From CAXXOK01 sp963678055 (GTDB lineage Bacteria > Bacillota > Clostridia > Christensenellales > Aristaeellaceae), in the NCBI GenBank assembly GCA_963678055.1, contig OY782679.1, positions 2,294,001 to 2,358,000 on the forward strand: 64,000 nt of DNA, read 5' to 3'. Shown in pieces: positions 8,239 to 15,869 of this stretch. The notes below the pieces were generated by a model. The model saw only the letters and a list, made by a program, of their open reading frames with translations. It was not told where the DNA came from and ran no database searches. Each line of letters begins with the position of its first letter. The stretch's first letter is position 1. The position numbers were made by a program, and so were the translations under genes.

Positions 8239-8265
8239 GGGGAGATGGCACCCTGCCATCTCCCC
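8239..8265 (+). other. Strong intercistronic hairpin
   Basis: A perfect 12-bp inverted repeat (GGGGAGATGGCA / TGCCATCTCCCC) with a 3-nt loop, followed by only two T residues, lies between the binding protein and ATPase genes. Such hairpins commonly protect the abundant binding-protein mRNA or partly end transcription, giving more binding protein than membrane components. Confidence 0.65.
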
Positions 8266-8290
8266 TTCCAGTAACTAAGGAGAATGCGTA

Positions 8291-9844
8291 ATGGCATCGA
8301 CGATCCTGCGGATGGAAAACATTACGAAGCTATTCCCCGGCGTCAAGGCGCTGGATAATGTCAATATCGACGTGACGGAAGGCGAAATTCATGCCATTGT
8401 GGGCGAAAACGGCGCAGGCAAATCTACGCTGATGAATGTCCTTTCGGGTATTTATCCCTATGGCTCGTATACCGGCGAGGTGTACTACAACAATGAACTG
8501 TGCGCCTTTAAAAGCATTAAGGATTCCGAACGACGGGGCATCGCCATCATCCATCAGGAGCTGGCACTGGTGCCCTTTCTCAGCATTGCCGAAAACATGT
8601 ACCTGGGCAACGAGCGCGATACCGCCGGCGTAATTAACTGGGACCTGACCAATCAACAGGCCGCCAAGTTTATGAAAGTCGTCGGTCTCAACGAATCCCC
8701 CCGGACACTTATTAAGGATATCGGCATGGGTAAGCAGCAGCTGGTGGAAATCGCCAAAGCGCTGACCAAGGACGTTAAACTGCTCATTTTGGACGAACCG
8801 ACTTCGTCGCTGAATGAAAACGACGTCAAAAAGCTGCTGGACCTGCTGATCGAATTTAAGAATGAACATGGGATCACATCGATCATCATTTCCCATAAAC
8901 TCAACGAAATCGAATACTGCGCCGACCGCATTACCATCATCCGCGATGGTAAGTCCATCGAAACGCTGGACAAAACGGTAGACGAAATTAGCGAGCCGCG
9001 CATTATCAAGGGTATGGTCGGCCGTGAAATGACCAACCGTTTCCCAAAGCGCGAGCAGGTGAATGTGGGCGATGTGGCCTTTGAAATCAAAGACTGGACG
9101 GTCTACCACCCGCTGTATTCGGACAAGAAGGTTGTCGATAACGTATCCATGCAGCTTCGCCATGGCGAAGTGGTGGGCGTTGCGGGGCTGATCGGTGCGG
9201 GGCGCACGGAGCTGGCCATGTCGGTGTTTGGCAAATCCTACGGCCAGAAAATCAGCGGTCAGACGCTGATCGACGGCAAACCCGTTCGTATGAACAATAT
9301 ATCCCAGGCCATTCAACACGGCCTGGCCTATGTGACTGAAGACCGCAAAGGCAACGGGTTGGTGATCTCCAACTCCATTAAACATAACGTGACGCTGTCG
9401 CGTATGGAATTTGTATCCAATCACTCCATCATTGATGAAGATTTGGAGGCTATCCGCGCCAAGGAACAAAAGGAAAAGCTGGACATAAAAGCCCCGTCAG
9501 TGGAACAGCTAGTGGGTAACCTGTCCGGTGGCAACCAGCAAAAGGTACTGCTTGGCAAATGGATTTTTGCCAAGCCGGATATCCTGATTCTGGACGAACC
9601 CACCCGTGGCGTGGACGTAGGCGCGAAATACGAAATTTACCAGATTATCAACCAACTGGCTGCCAATGGCAAAGCCGTGTTGATGATCTCCTCGGAGCTG
9701 CCAGAGCTGCTGGGGATGTGTGACCGGATCTATGTGATGAACGAAAGCAAACTGATTGCCGAGTTTTCACGGGAAGACGCTTCACAAGAAGCGATTATGG
9801 GCTGCATTTTGCAAGCCAGCAATAAGGGGGAAATCAGCGCATGA
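8291..9844 (+). CDS. mmsA: Monosaccharide ABC transporter, double ATPase (MmsA/GguA-type)
   Basis: A 517-residue protein with two fused ABC ATPase domains, as in RbsA, XylG and MglA. The first domain has Walker A GENGAGKST (about 38-46) and Walker B LLILDEPTSSL. In the second, the Walker A position reads GLIGAGRTEL, the signature is NLSGGNQQKVLLGKW and Walker B ILILDEPTRGVDVGAKYEI. The degenerate second Walker A is normal for the family. It energises sugar import at the inner face of the membrane. The start follows AAGGAG, and the stop overlaps the permease start (ATGA). Confidence 0.93.
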   Translation: MASTILRMENITKLFPGVKALDNVNIDVTEGEIHAIVGENGAGKSTLMNVLSGIYPYGSYTGEVYYNNELCAFKSIKDSERRGIAIIHQELALVPFLSIAENMYLGNERDTAGVINWDLTNQQAAKFMKVVGLNESPRTLIKDIGMGKQQLVEIAKALTKDVKLLILDEPTSSLNENDVKKLLDLLIEFKNEHGITSIIISHKLNEIEYCADRITIIRDGKSIETLDKTVDEISEPRIIKGMVGREMTNRFPKREQVNVGDVAFEIKDWTVYHPLYSDKKVVDNVSMQLRHGEVVGVAGLIGAGRTELAMSVFGKSYGQKISGQTLIDGKPVRMNNISQAIQHGLAYVTEDRKGNGLVISNSIKHNVTLSRMEFVSNHSIIDEDLEAIRAKEQKEKLDIKAPSVEQLVGNLSGGNQQKVLLGKWIFAKPDILILDEPTRGVDVGAKYEIYQIINQLAANGKAVLMISSELPELLGMCDRIYVMNESKLIAEFSREDASQEAIMGCILQASNKGEISA

Positions 9845-11079
9845 ACAAGGCTCTCACAGCTGTGAAAAGCAACCTGAAACAATATTCGATGATGCTGGCG
9901 CTGGTGTTCATCGTCATCATGTTTCAGATCCTGACAGGCGGGAAACTGCTGTTTCCCATGAATGTGTACAACATTATCAACCAGAACGCCTACATTGTCA
10001 TCCTGGCCATCGGTATGCTGCTATGTATACTGGGCAGCGGCTCCATCGACCTTTCGGTCGGTTCCGTGGTCGGCGTGGTCGGCGCATGTGCCGGCGTGTT
10101 CATTATGAAATGGAAACTAGACCCCTATCTGTCCATCCTGCTGTGCATGGGCGTTGGCATCCTGATTGGTATGTGGCAGGGCTTCTGGATTGCGTATGTG
10201 AAAATCCCGGCCTTTATCGTCACGCTGGCGGGCATGCTTGTGTTCCGCGGCGCAACGCTGCTAATCCTCCAGGGCGGCAAGGCGATTCCCGTGTTCCCGG
10301 CGGAGTACAAGCAGTTCTTCGTGGGTACAACACCGGAGTTCATCGGCACCTGGACGATATTTGGCGTGAAACTGTACTTAACATGCTTCCTGCTGGGTAT
10401 ACTGATTGCGCTGGCATACTGCCTGTTGCAGATATTCTCCAACCAATCTAAAAAGCGCAAGGGCTACGAGTACAGCTCGACCGGCTCGCTGATCACCCGC
10501 ATGGTCATCATCTCGGCCATTATCATCTGGTTCTTCACGCTGCTGGCTCGCTATAAGGGCATTCCTGCGGTGCTGCTGGTACTGGGTGTGATTGCTGCCG
10601 CGTATACCTTTATTACCAATAAAACAGTGCTAGGCCGCCATATCTACGCCATGGGCGGCAATGCAAAAGCCGCCAGATTGTCGGGCGTTAAAACCGACCG
10701 GCTGATGTTCTTCAGCTATGTGAACATGGGGCTTCTGGCCGGTATTGCCGGCATGGTGTTCGCCGCCCGTCTGGACAGCGCCACCCCTATGGCCGGCGAT
10801 GGCTTTGAGCTGGACGCGATTGGCGCGTGCTTCATCGGTGGTGCAAGTGCGTACGGCGGCATTGGTACGGTAAGCGGTACAGTGATCGGCGCACTGATCA
10901 TGGGTATTCTCAACAATGGTATGAACATCATCGGTATGGACTCCAATGTCCAGCGCCTGGTCAAGGGTTTGGTGCTGCTGGCGGCCGTCGCATTCGACGT
11001 GATGAGCCAAGGCCACGTTGCACTGCCTTCGTTCCTGCGTTTTGGGAAGAATAAACCCGAAAAAGTCGTCACGGGCTGA
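9841..11079 (+). CDS. mmsB: Monosaccharide ABC transporter, permease (MmsB/GguB-type)
   Basis: A 412-residue membrane protein of the RbsC/XylH/BPD_transp_2 family with about ten hydrophobic segments. GSGSIDLSVGSVVGVVGA and GTVSGTVIGALIMGILNNG are family signatures. A cytoplasmic loop around residues 200-215 (SNQSKKRKGYEYSS) is typical of the longer MmsB/XylH subgroup. It overlaps the ATPase gene by 4 bp and is the last gene of the operon, with a terminator 23 bp after its stop. Confidence 0.92.
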   Translation: MNKALTAVKSNLKQYSMMLALVFIVIMFQILTGGKLLFPMNVYNIINQNAYIVILAIGMLLCILGSGSIDLSVGSVVGVVGACAGVFIMKWKLDPYLSILLCMGVGILIGMWQGFWIAYVKIPAFIVTLAGMLVFRGATLLILQGGKAIPVFPAEYKQFFVGTTPEFIGTWTIFGVKLYLTCFLLGILIALAYCLLQIFSNQSKKRKGYEYSSTGSLITRMVIISAIIIWFFTLLARYKGIPAVLLVLGVIAAAYTFITNKTVLGRHIYAMGGNAKAARLSGVKTDRLMFFSYVNMGLLAGIAGMVFAARLDSATPMAGDGFELDAIGACFIGGASAYGGIGTVSGTVIGALIMGILNNGMNIIGMDSNVQRLVKGLVLLAAVAFDVMSQGHVALPSFLRFGKNKPEKVVTG

Positions 11080-11102
11080 GCCTGCTCGCCCGCTGATGTA
11101 AA

Positions 11103-11137
11103 AAACTGCCGTTTCGCATGAAACGGCAGTTTATTTT
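11103..11137 (+). terminator. Terminator of the sugar transporter operon
   Basis: A 13-bp perfect stem (AAACTGCCGTTTC / GAAACGGCAGTTT) with loop GCAT, followed by ATTTT. Confidence 0.85.
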
Positions 11138-11196
11138 ATGGTATACTATCGGATATACGTCATTTACGGGCACGAATGCCTGAAAGGATAAGCATT

Positions 11197-12351
11197 GTGG
11201 ACAAGAATCTGACCGTTCTAACCTATGAAGACAAGGAGATCATTCTGGTCGGCACGGCGCATGTCTCCAAAGACAGCGCAGTACTGGTCAAGGAAGTGAT
11301 CGAAGAACACCAACCCGACAGCGTATGCGTTGAGCTGGATGCCGAGCGCTATCAAGCGATTCAAAACCCCAAAGCATGGGAAAGCACCGATGTTGTCAAG
11401 GTGATTAAAACCAAGAAAACCGGCTTCCTGCTGGCAAGCCTAGCTTTGGGCTCCTACCAAAAGCGCATTGCCAAGAAGCTGAATGTGGCTGTCGGCGGGG
11501 AAATGATGCAGGGCATTGAAAGCGCTAAAGAAATCGGGGCGCAGCTGGTGCTGGCTGACCGCAACATTCAAACCACGTTTTTGCGCATCTGGCGCAAGCT
11601 GAACCTGTGGGAAAAAGCAAAGCTGGTCATCAGCCTGTTCGCCTCCGAAGGGGATGAGGAAGATATCACCGACGATATGCTCAACAAGCTGCTGGAGACC
11701 GATATTCTGGAAGCCGTGCTTTCGGATATGCGCAAACAATTCCCCAAGATCGGCGATATTTTAATCAGCGAACGCGACCAGTACCTGGCCGCGAAGATTA
11801 AGACCGCACCCGGTAAAAAGGTTGTTGCGATTCTGGGCGGCGCGCATGTGCCCGGTGTCAAAGAAGAGATATTCAAGGAACGCGACCTTGCAGAGATTTC
11901 CACGGTTCCTAAGAAAAAACCCTACGGCAAGATCTTCGGTTGGACGCTTTCGGTCGCGATTATCGGGCTGATCGTGTATGGTTTCTTTGTCAACACCGAA
12001 ACGGGCCTGCGGCAGCTATCCTCCTGGGTGCTGTGGAACGGCGGCCTGGCGGCACTGCTGGTCGCACTGTCGGCCCCCCATCCCTTGAGTATTCTGACGG
12101 CATTTGTCGCCGCGCCGATTACCTCGCTGAACCCGATGCTCGCTTGCGGCTGGTTTGCCGGGCTTACGCAAGCCGCTGTGCGCAAACCCACCGTGCAGGA
12201 TGTACTCAATGTGCACAAGGATATTTTCACTTTCAAAGGGTTTTTCAAAAACCGCTTTTTAAAGGCTTTGGTCGTGGTGGTGCTGGGCAACATCGGTTCC
12301 AGCATAGGAACCTATATCGCCGGAATTGATATCATCAAGAATCTGTTTTAA
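11197..12351 (+). CDS. TraB/PrgY-family membrane protein
   Basis: A 384-residue protein. The N-terminal 230 residues are a TraB domain: EIILVGTAHVSKDSAVLV, VCVELDAERY (acidic and GxxH-like motifs of the proposed metalloprotease superfamily that includes EreA and Tiki) and VVAILGGAHVPGVKEEI. The C-terminal 140 residues contain about four membrane segments. I chose the GTG at 11197, preceded by AAAGGA at 8 nt; the ATG at 11176 has no ribosome site. In enterococci the TraB/PrgY relatives limit pheromone activity; in this chromosomal setting the role is unknown. It is a single-gene unit ending at a strong terminator. Confidence 0.82.
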   Translation: MDKNLTVLTYEDKEIILVGTAHVSKDSAVLVKEVIEEHQPDSVCVELDAERYQAIQNPKAWESTDVVKVIKTKKTGFLLASLALGSYQKRIAKKLNVAVGGEMMQGIESAKEIGAQLVLADRNIQTTFLRIWRKLNLWEKAKLVISLFASEGDEEDITDDMLNKLLETDILEAVLSDMRKQFPKIGDILISERDQYLAAKIKTAPGKKVVAILGGAHVPGVKEEIFKERDLAEISTVPKKKPYGKIFGWTLSVAIIGLIVYGFFVNTETGLRQLSSWVLWNGGLAALLVALSAPHPLSILTAFVAAPITSLNPMLACGWFAGLTQAAVRKPTVQDVLNVHKDIFTFKGFFKNRFLKALVVVVLGNIGSSIGTYIAGIDIIKNLF

Positions 12352-12361
12352 GCTTCATGAC

Positions 12362-12396
12362 AAAAGCCCCGTCGCAATGCGACGGGGCTTTTTTTG
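12362..12396. terminator. Bidirectional terminator
   Basis: A 14-bp perfect stem (AAAAGCCCCGTCGC / GCGACGGGGCTTTT) with a 3-nt loop, A-rich on the left and followed by further T on the right. It serves the TraB gene on the plus strand and the polA-to-glycosyltransferase string arriving on the minus strand. Confidence 0.88.
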
Positions 12397-12401
12397 ATGC
12401 T

Positions 12402-13370
12402 TTATTCGTCTATCACCGGATCGGCCTTGCTTTCATTGAGATACCGGTCGATGACAAAGCGCGGACGGCGCTTGGTTTCGGAGTAGATCTTGCCGATGTA
12501 CTCCCCGATAACCCCCAGAGATAACAGCTGAATGCCGCCGATCATCCAGATTGACGCTACGGTGCTGGCCCAGCCGCTGACCGCCCTGCCGATGATCCAC
12601 GAAATCAGGGTGTAAATCAGCATCAGCATGGAAATGATAAACACCACAATCCCCAGCGCCGTAATCAGCCGTAGGGGCTTGACGGAAAAACTGGTAATAC
12701 CGTCCACCGCAAATGCGAGCATTTTTTTCAGGGGATATTTGCTTTCTCCCGCAAAGCGTTCATTGCGGTCGTAATACACCACCCCGGTTTGGAATCCCAC
12801 CAGCGGTGCAATGCCGCGCAGGAACAGGTTCACTTCGCTAAACTGGGAAAGCGCGTCCAGTGCGCGTTTGCTCATCAGCCTGTAGTCGGCATGGTTATAC
12901 ATAATATCCACGCCGAGGCCCTTCATCAGCTTATAGAACAGCAACGCTGTGCGGCGTTTGAAAAACGTATCGCTCTTGCGCTTTTTACGCACGCCGTATA
13001 CCACATCGCAGCCATTTTCATACTCGTGTAAAAACTGGTCGATGGCGTCCATATCGTCCTGCAAGTCAGCGTCCATGGAAATGCTGACATCGCAGTGCTT
13101 GCGCGCCGTCATCAACCCGGCCATCAGCGCGTTTTGGTGCCCGCGATTGCGGCTGAGCTTTACCCCTTCAAACAGAGGATTGTGCTCGTGCAGCTCGGTG
13201 ATGATCTGCCAGGTATTATCCTTGCTGCCGTCGTCCACCAGCAGCACACGGCTGTCTTCGCCGCAAAGTCCGGCGCTGACCAGCTGCTGTATTTTCACTT
13301 CCAGGCGTTTAGCCGTCTCCGGCAAAACCTGTTCTTCGTTATAACAGGGAATGACAATCATCAGTTTCAT
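12402..13370 (-). CDS. Family 2 glycosyltransferase (GtrB/DPM-like)
   Basis: A 322-residue membrane enzyme. The GT-A domain has MIVIPCYNEEQVLPET at the start, LLVDDGSKDNT, ISMDADLQDD (DxD metal site) and LSRNRGHQNALMAGL; two membrane segments near residues 230-255 and 268-290 follow, then an IGKIYSETKRRPRFVID tail. This layout is that of polyprenyl-phosphate sugar transferases (GtrB, CsbB, YfdH), which load a sugar onto undecaprenyl phosphate for export. The start ATG at 13370 forms an ATGA overlap with the stop of the caspase-like gene, so the two are coupled. The sugar and acceptor are not known. It is the last gene before the terminator. Confidence 0.88.
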   Translation of the reverse strand: MKLMIVIPCYNEEQVLPETAKRLEVKIQQLVSAGLCGEDSRVLLVDDGSKDNTWQIITELHEHNPLFEGVKLSRNRGHQNALMAGLMTARKHCDVSISMDADLQDDMDAIDQFLHEYENGCDVVYGVRKKRKSDTFFKRRTALLFYKLMKGLGVDIMYNHADYRLMSKRALDALSQFSEVNLFLRGIAPLVGFQTGVVYYDRNERFAGESKYPLKKMLAFAVDGITSFSVKPLRLITALGIVVFIISMLMLIYTLISWIIGRAVSGWASTVASIWMIGGIQLLSLGVIGEYIGKIYSETKRRPRFVIDRYLNESKADPVIDE

Positions 13371-14866
13371 AGCCCGGTCTCCTCTTCTGCGTGTGTGATT
13401 GCGATGGGTTTGCTTTGCGCCGTAAACACGGCATCCCCCATCCATCCTTCCACAACAATGCGGTATTCTCCTTGCGGTACAGGCGCGCTGTTTCGGTCCG
13501 TTCCATTCCAGTAATAGCAGCTTCCGTCCGGCACAATCCCAAGCGGGCGTGTGGCCGCGCGATAGCTGAGGCGCGCTACCGTCTCATCATCCACGCCAAC
13601 GACCTTCACGCTCAATGCACAGGGGTAGCTGTGTTCAATGAAAATCGGCAGCTCGGCGCCGTCTCCAAGCTCGAAATGCTCCGGCACGGTCACGGCCATT
13701 TGCAGCTCGCCCTGCGACGGTGTGATGGCAATCACATGTCCGGTCTGTACGGTCAGCTGTCCGCCTTCCATAGATAGAAGCTGCACCAGCACATACCCGT
13801 ACAGGTCTTCCACATCCTGCTTAAGCGAAATGGTTCGTCTCTTGCGCCCCGGCTGCATTGCCCCGGCCAGCTCACCAAACGCCGTGTAGCGCTCGGAATC
13901 ATCGTAATACAGTTCCGCTTCGTTAAACTGCCATTCCCCGTCGCGGCGGTACACAATCTGATAGGCAACACGCACAGGACGCAGCACCGTATACGACAGG
14001 GTCAGACTTTCGTCTGGCTGCATGCTGTCGCCTTCAAACACCACATCCACCACTGCCGCGCGATCTCTTTGGTCTTCGGTGTCGGGATCATAGGCGAAAA
14101 TCACCGTATCGTCGACCTGCGGATACACCTGCGGCGTAGAAGCCCCGTGGTTTTGCAGCAAGAAGTTGTACAGCTCCTCCAGTGTCACCTCGCCATTTCG
14201 GTTACGGTCGGCAGGGTAACCCCAGCGCGGGCTCAAGCCCTGGGTCATGCTTTGGGTAAAGTAGAACGAACCCTGTGCCATATCCTTTTGTCCGTTCCAG
14301 TACCAGCTGGCTTCCATCGCCCCGGAGCTTGTCAGCACCTTGCACCGCGGGGAATGAAACGGCAGGGGGTGCGGCTGCCGCCGCATTCCTTTGCCGATAA
14401 ACGCCCCAGAAAAACAGGCATCCATCAAAATAAGGTTGACACCCTCTATATCCGATAGCATGGCTTCCAGTTCCTGCGCCGTTAAGGCTTCCTCGGTCTT
14501 GCCATCGCTAAGCAGCAGTACGGCGTTGCCATTTGGGTCGTAGTCACCGTGCGTGGAAATATAAAGATAGTTTAGGTCGTTTGCATCGGCATCGCCAAAC
14601 GCTTCCTGCACCCAGTCAGCGAGCATCGCTTTGGAGGTTACAGGCCGTTCGGGGATAAAGATGGTTTCAAACGGTAAAATGCTGTTTTGCAGGGTTTTGT
14701 ATACGTCCTGTATGTTGTTGGCCGACGAGGGATAGGTGCTTTGCTGCGACACAAACAAGTCCACGCCGATCAACAGGGCGCGGTTTTGCTGCACGCTGTC
14801 CTCAGCCGCTGCCGGGACGGACAGGCAGAGCAGGATGATCAACAGGATGCCCGCGATGTTTCGCAT
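13367..14866 (-). CDS. Secreted caspase-like (C14) protease with EF-hand-like loop
   Basis: A 499-residue protein with a signal peptide (residues 1-21, cut after AAA). Residues 28-250 are a caspase/metacaspase-type domain: NRALLIGVDLF, YISTHGDYDPNGNA with catalytic His106, and LILMDACFSGAFIGKG with catalytic Cys151. A loop DRNRNGEVTLEE (220-231) has the spacing of a calcium-binding EF-hand. The C-terminal half (about 265-499) looks like beta-rich domains of unknown role with no anchor seen. Bacterial relatives include metacaspases and gingipain/clostripain-fold peptidases, usually cleaving after basic residues; specificity here is not deducible. It is translationally coupled to the glycosyltransferase and follows a CHAP-domain gene. 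Confidence 0.82.
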   Translation of the reverse strand: MRNIAGILLIILLCLSVPAAAEDSVQQNRALLIGVDLFVSQQSTYPSSANNIQDVYKTLQNSILPFETIFIPERPVTSKAMLADWVQEAFGDADANDLNYLYISTHGDYDPNGNAVLLLSDGKTEEALTAQELEAMLSDIEGVNLILMDACFSGAFIGKGMRRQPHPLPFHSPRCKVLTSSGAMEASWYWNGQKDMAQGSFYFTQSMTQGLSPRWGYPADRNRNGEVTLEELYNFLLQNHGASTPQVYPQVDDTVIFAYDPDTEDQRDRAAVVDVVFEGDSMQPDESLTLSYTVLRPVRVAYQIVYRRDGEWQFNEAELYYDDSERYTAFGELAGAMQPGRKRRTISLKQDVEDLYGYVLVQLLSMEGGQLTVQTGHVIAITPSQGELQMAVTVPEHFELGDGAELPIFIEHSYPCALSVKVVGVDDETVARLSYRAATRPLGIVPDGSCYYWNGTDRNSAPVPQGEYRIVVEGWMGDAVFTAQSKPIAITHAEEETGL

Positions 14867-14890
14867 GCGTATCCTCCCGCGCTGTAAGAT

Positions 14891-15853
14891 TTACGGAGTC
14901 TCGTTATCGGGAACAACCAGCCAGGCTTCTGGCTCAAACAGTTCCATCGTATCCACTTCAAAGGCAATGGCCAGCTGTGTCGCCCGGTCAGCAATGCCTG
15001 TGGGCGTAATCCCCATCACCGTTCGTTGAAACTTGGATACGGCGTTGCGTGTATTGCTTAAATAGGTTGAGGTAAAGTGCCGCTCCGCCAAAAACCCGAG
15101 CTTGCCCAGGTCTTGCTGCAGCTTGAGCACCTTGTCCCCGGTATTGCCAAACATGATGGTGGTATCCACCACATCGCGCCAGCAGCCAAAGCCCAGCACC
15201 TGTGAATTATCCAGCGAGTATACCGAACGTTTCACACTGGATGGATTGTTGCCCTCAATTACATGGAGCAGCACGCTGCCATCCTGTGCATACGAGCAGT
15301 ATTCAATCAGGGCGACATGCACGGTATCGCCCGCGCTGTTGTAGCTGAAAAACACCAAATCGCCGGGCAGCGGAATATAGTCGTTTGTCTCCATCATGCC
15401 ATCTTGATCTTTCAGCCACTGCCGGCCCCAGCCCGATGCAAACCCGCGCCTATACACAAAGCGCCCCCGGGCCATAAACCAGTCCCGCCCGGTGTTCTGC
15501 CCCGAGTAATAGGGGTACACGCGTTTGAGCATATTATATCCGTGCATCTGGTCGGTCATATGAACGGTCCAGCAAACGAACTCTGCACACCATTCCGAGT
15601 ATGGATCGCCCGCCCACGCGCCGTATTTGGAGTAGCCGTCGCTGCGCTCGGTATAGCCAATCTCGCCGATGGCCGTACCCAGCAGGTTTTGAATTTCATT
15701 CGGCAATTGTCCGGGGTCGATGATGTGCTCGCCCTGGGCCGTCGCGGTCTCTTCCGGCGCGGCAAACACGGTTTTCTCCGCCGAAGCAGCGCCCAGCAGC
15801 AGGCACAGCACGGCCAGTGTAGCACACAGCAGTTTCCATCGGTTTGCCATCAT
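14891..15853 (-). CDS. Secreted CHAP-domain peptidoglycan hydrolase-like protein
   Basis: A 320-residue protein with a signal peptide (about 1-25). Residues 60-215 form an NlpC/P60-like CHAP fold: SEWCAEFVCW with catalytic Cys89 and GDTVHVALIEY with His179; GDLVFF is also typical. Residues 235-305 are a peptidoglycan-binding helical repeat (GNTGDKVLKLQQDLGKLGFL...AVSKFQRTVMGITPTGIAD). It should cut peptide bonds in or near peptidoglycan outside the cell. The ATG at 15853 is chosen because the signal peptide begins there; an in-frame TTG at 15880 overlaps the upstream stop. The ribosome site is weak, so coupling to the upstream gene is likely. Confidence 0.8.
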   Translation of the reverse strand: MMANRWKLLCATLAVLCLLLGAASAEKTVFAAPEETATAQGEHIIDPGQLPNEIQNLLGTAIGEIGYTERSDGYSKYGAWAGDPYSEWCAEFVCWTVHMTDQMHGYNMLKRVYPYYSGQNTGRDWFMARGRFVYRRGFASGWGRQWLKDQDGMMETNDYIPLPGDLVFFSYNSAGDTVHVALIEYCSYAQDGSVLLHVIEGNNPSSVKRSVYSLDNSQVLGFGCWRDVVDTTIMFGNTGDKVLKLQQDLGKLGFLAERHFTSTYLSNTRNAVSKFQRTVMGITPTGIADRATQLAIAFEVDTMELFEPEAWLVVPDNETP

Positions 15854-15869
15854 ACTGTCTAACCCGCCC

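Noticed and set aside
8330..9469. A 379-residue open frame on the minus strand opposite the sugar ABC ATPase
   Set aside because: Complement of a well-conserved double ATPase gene, with no family match by eye and no ribosome site.
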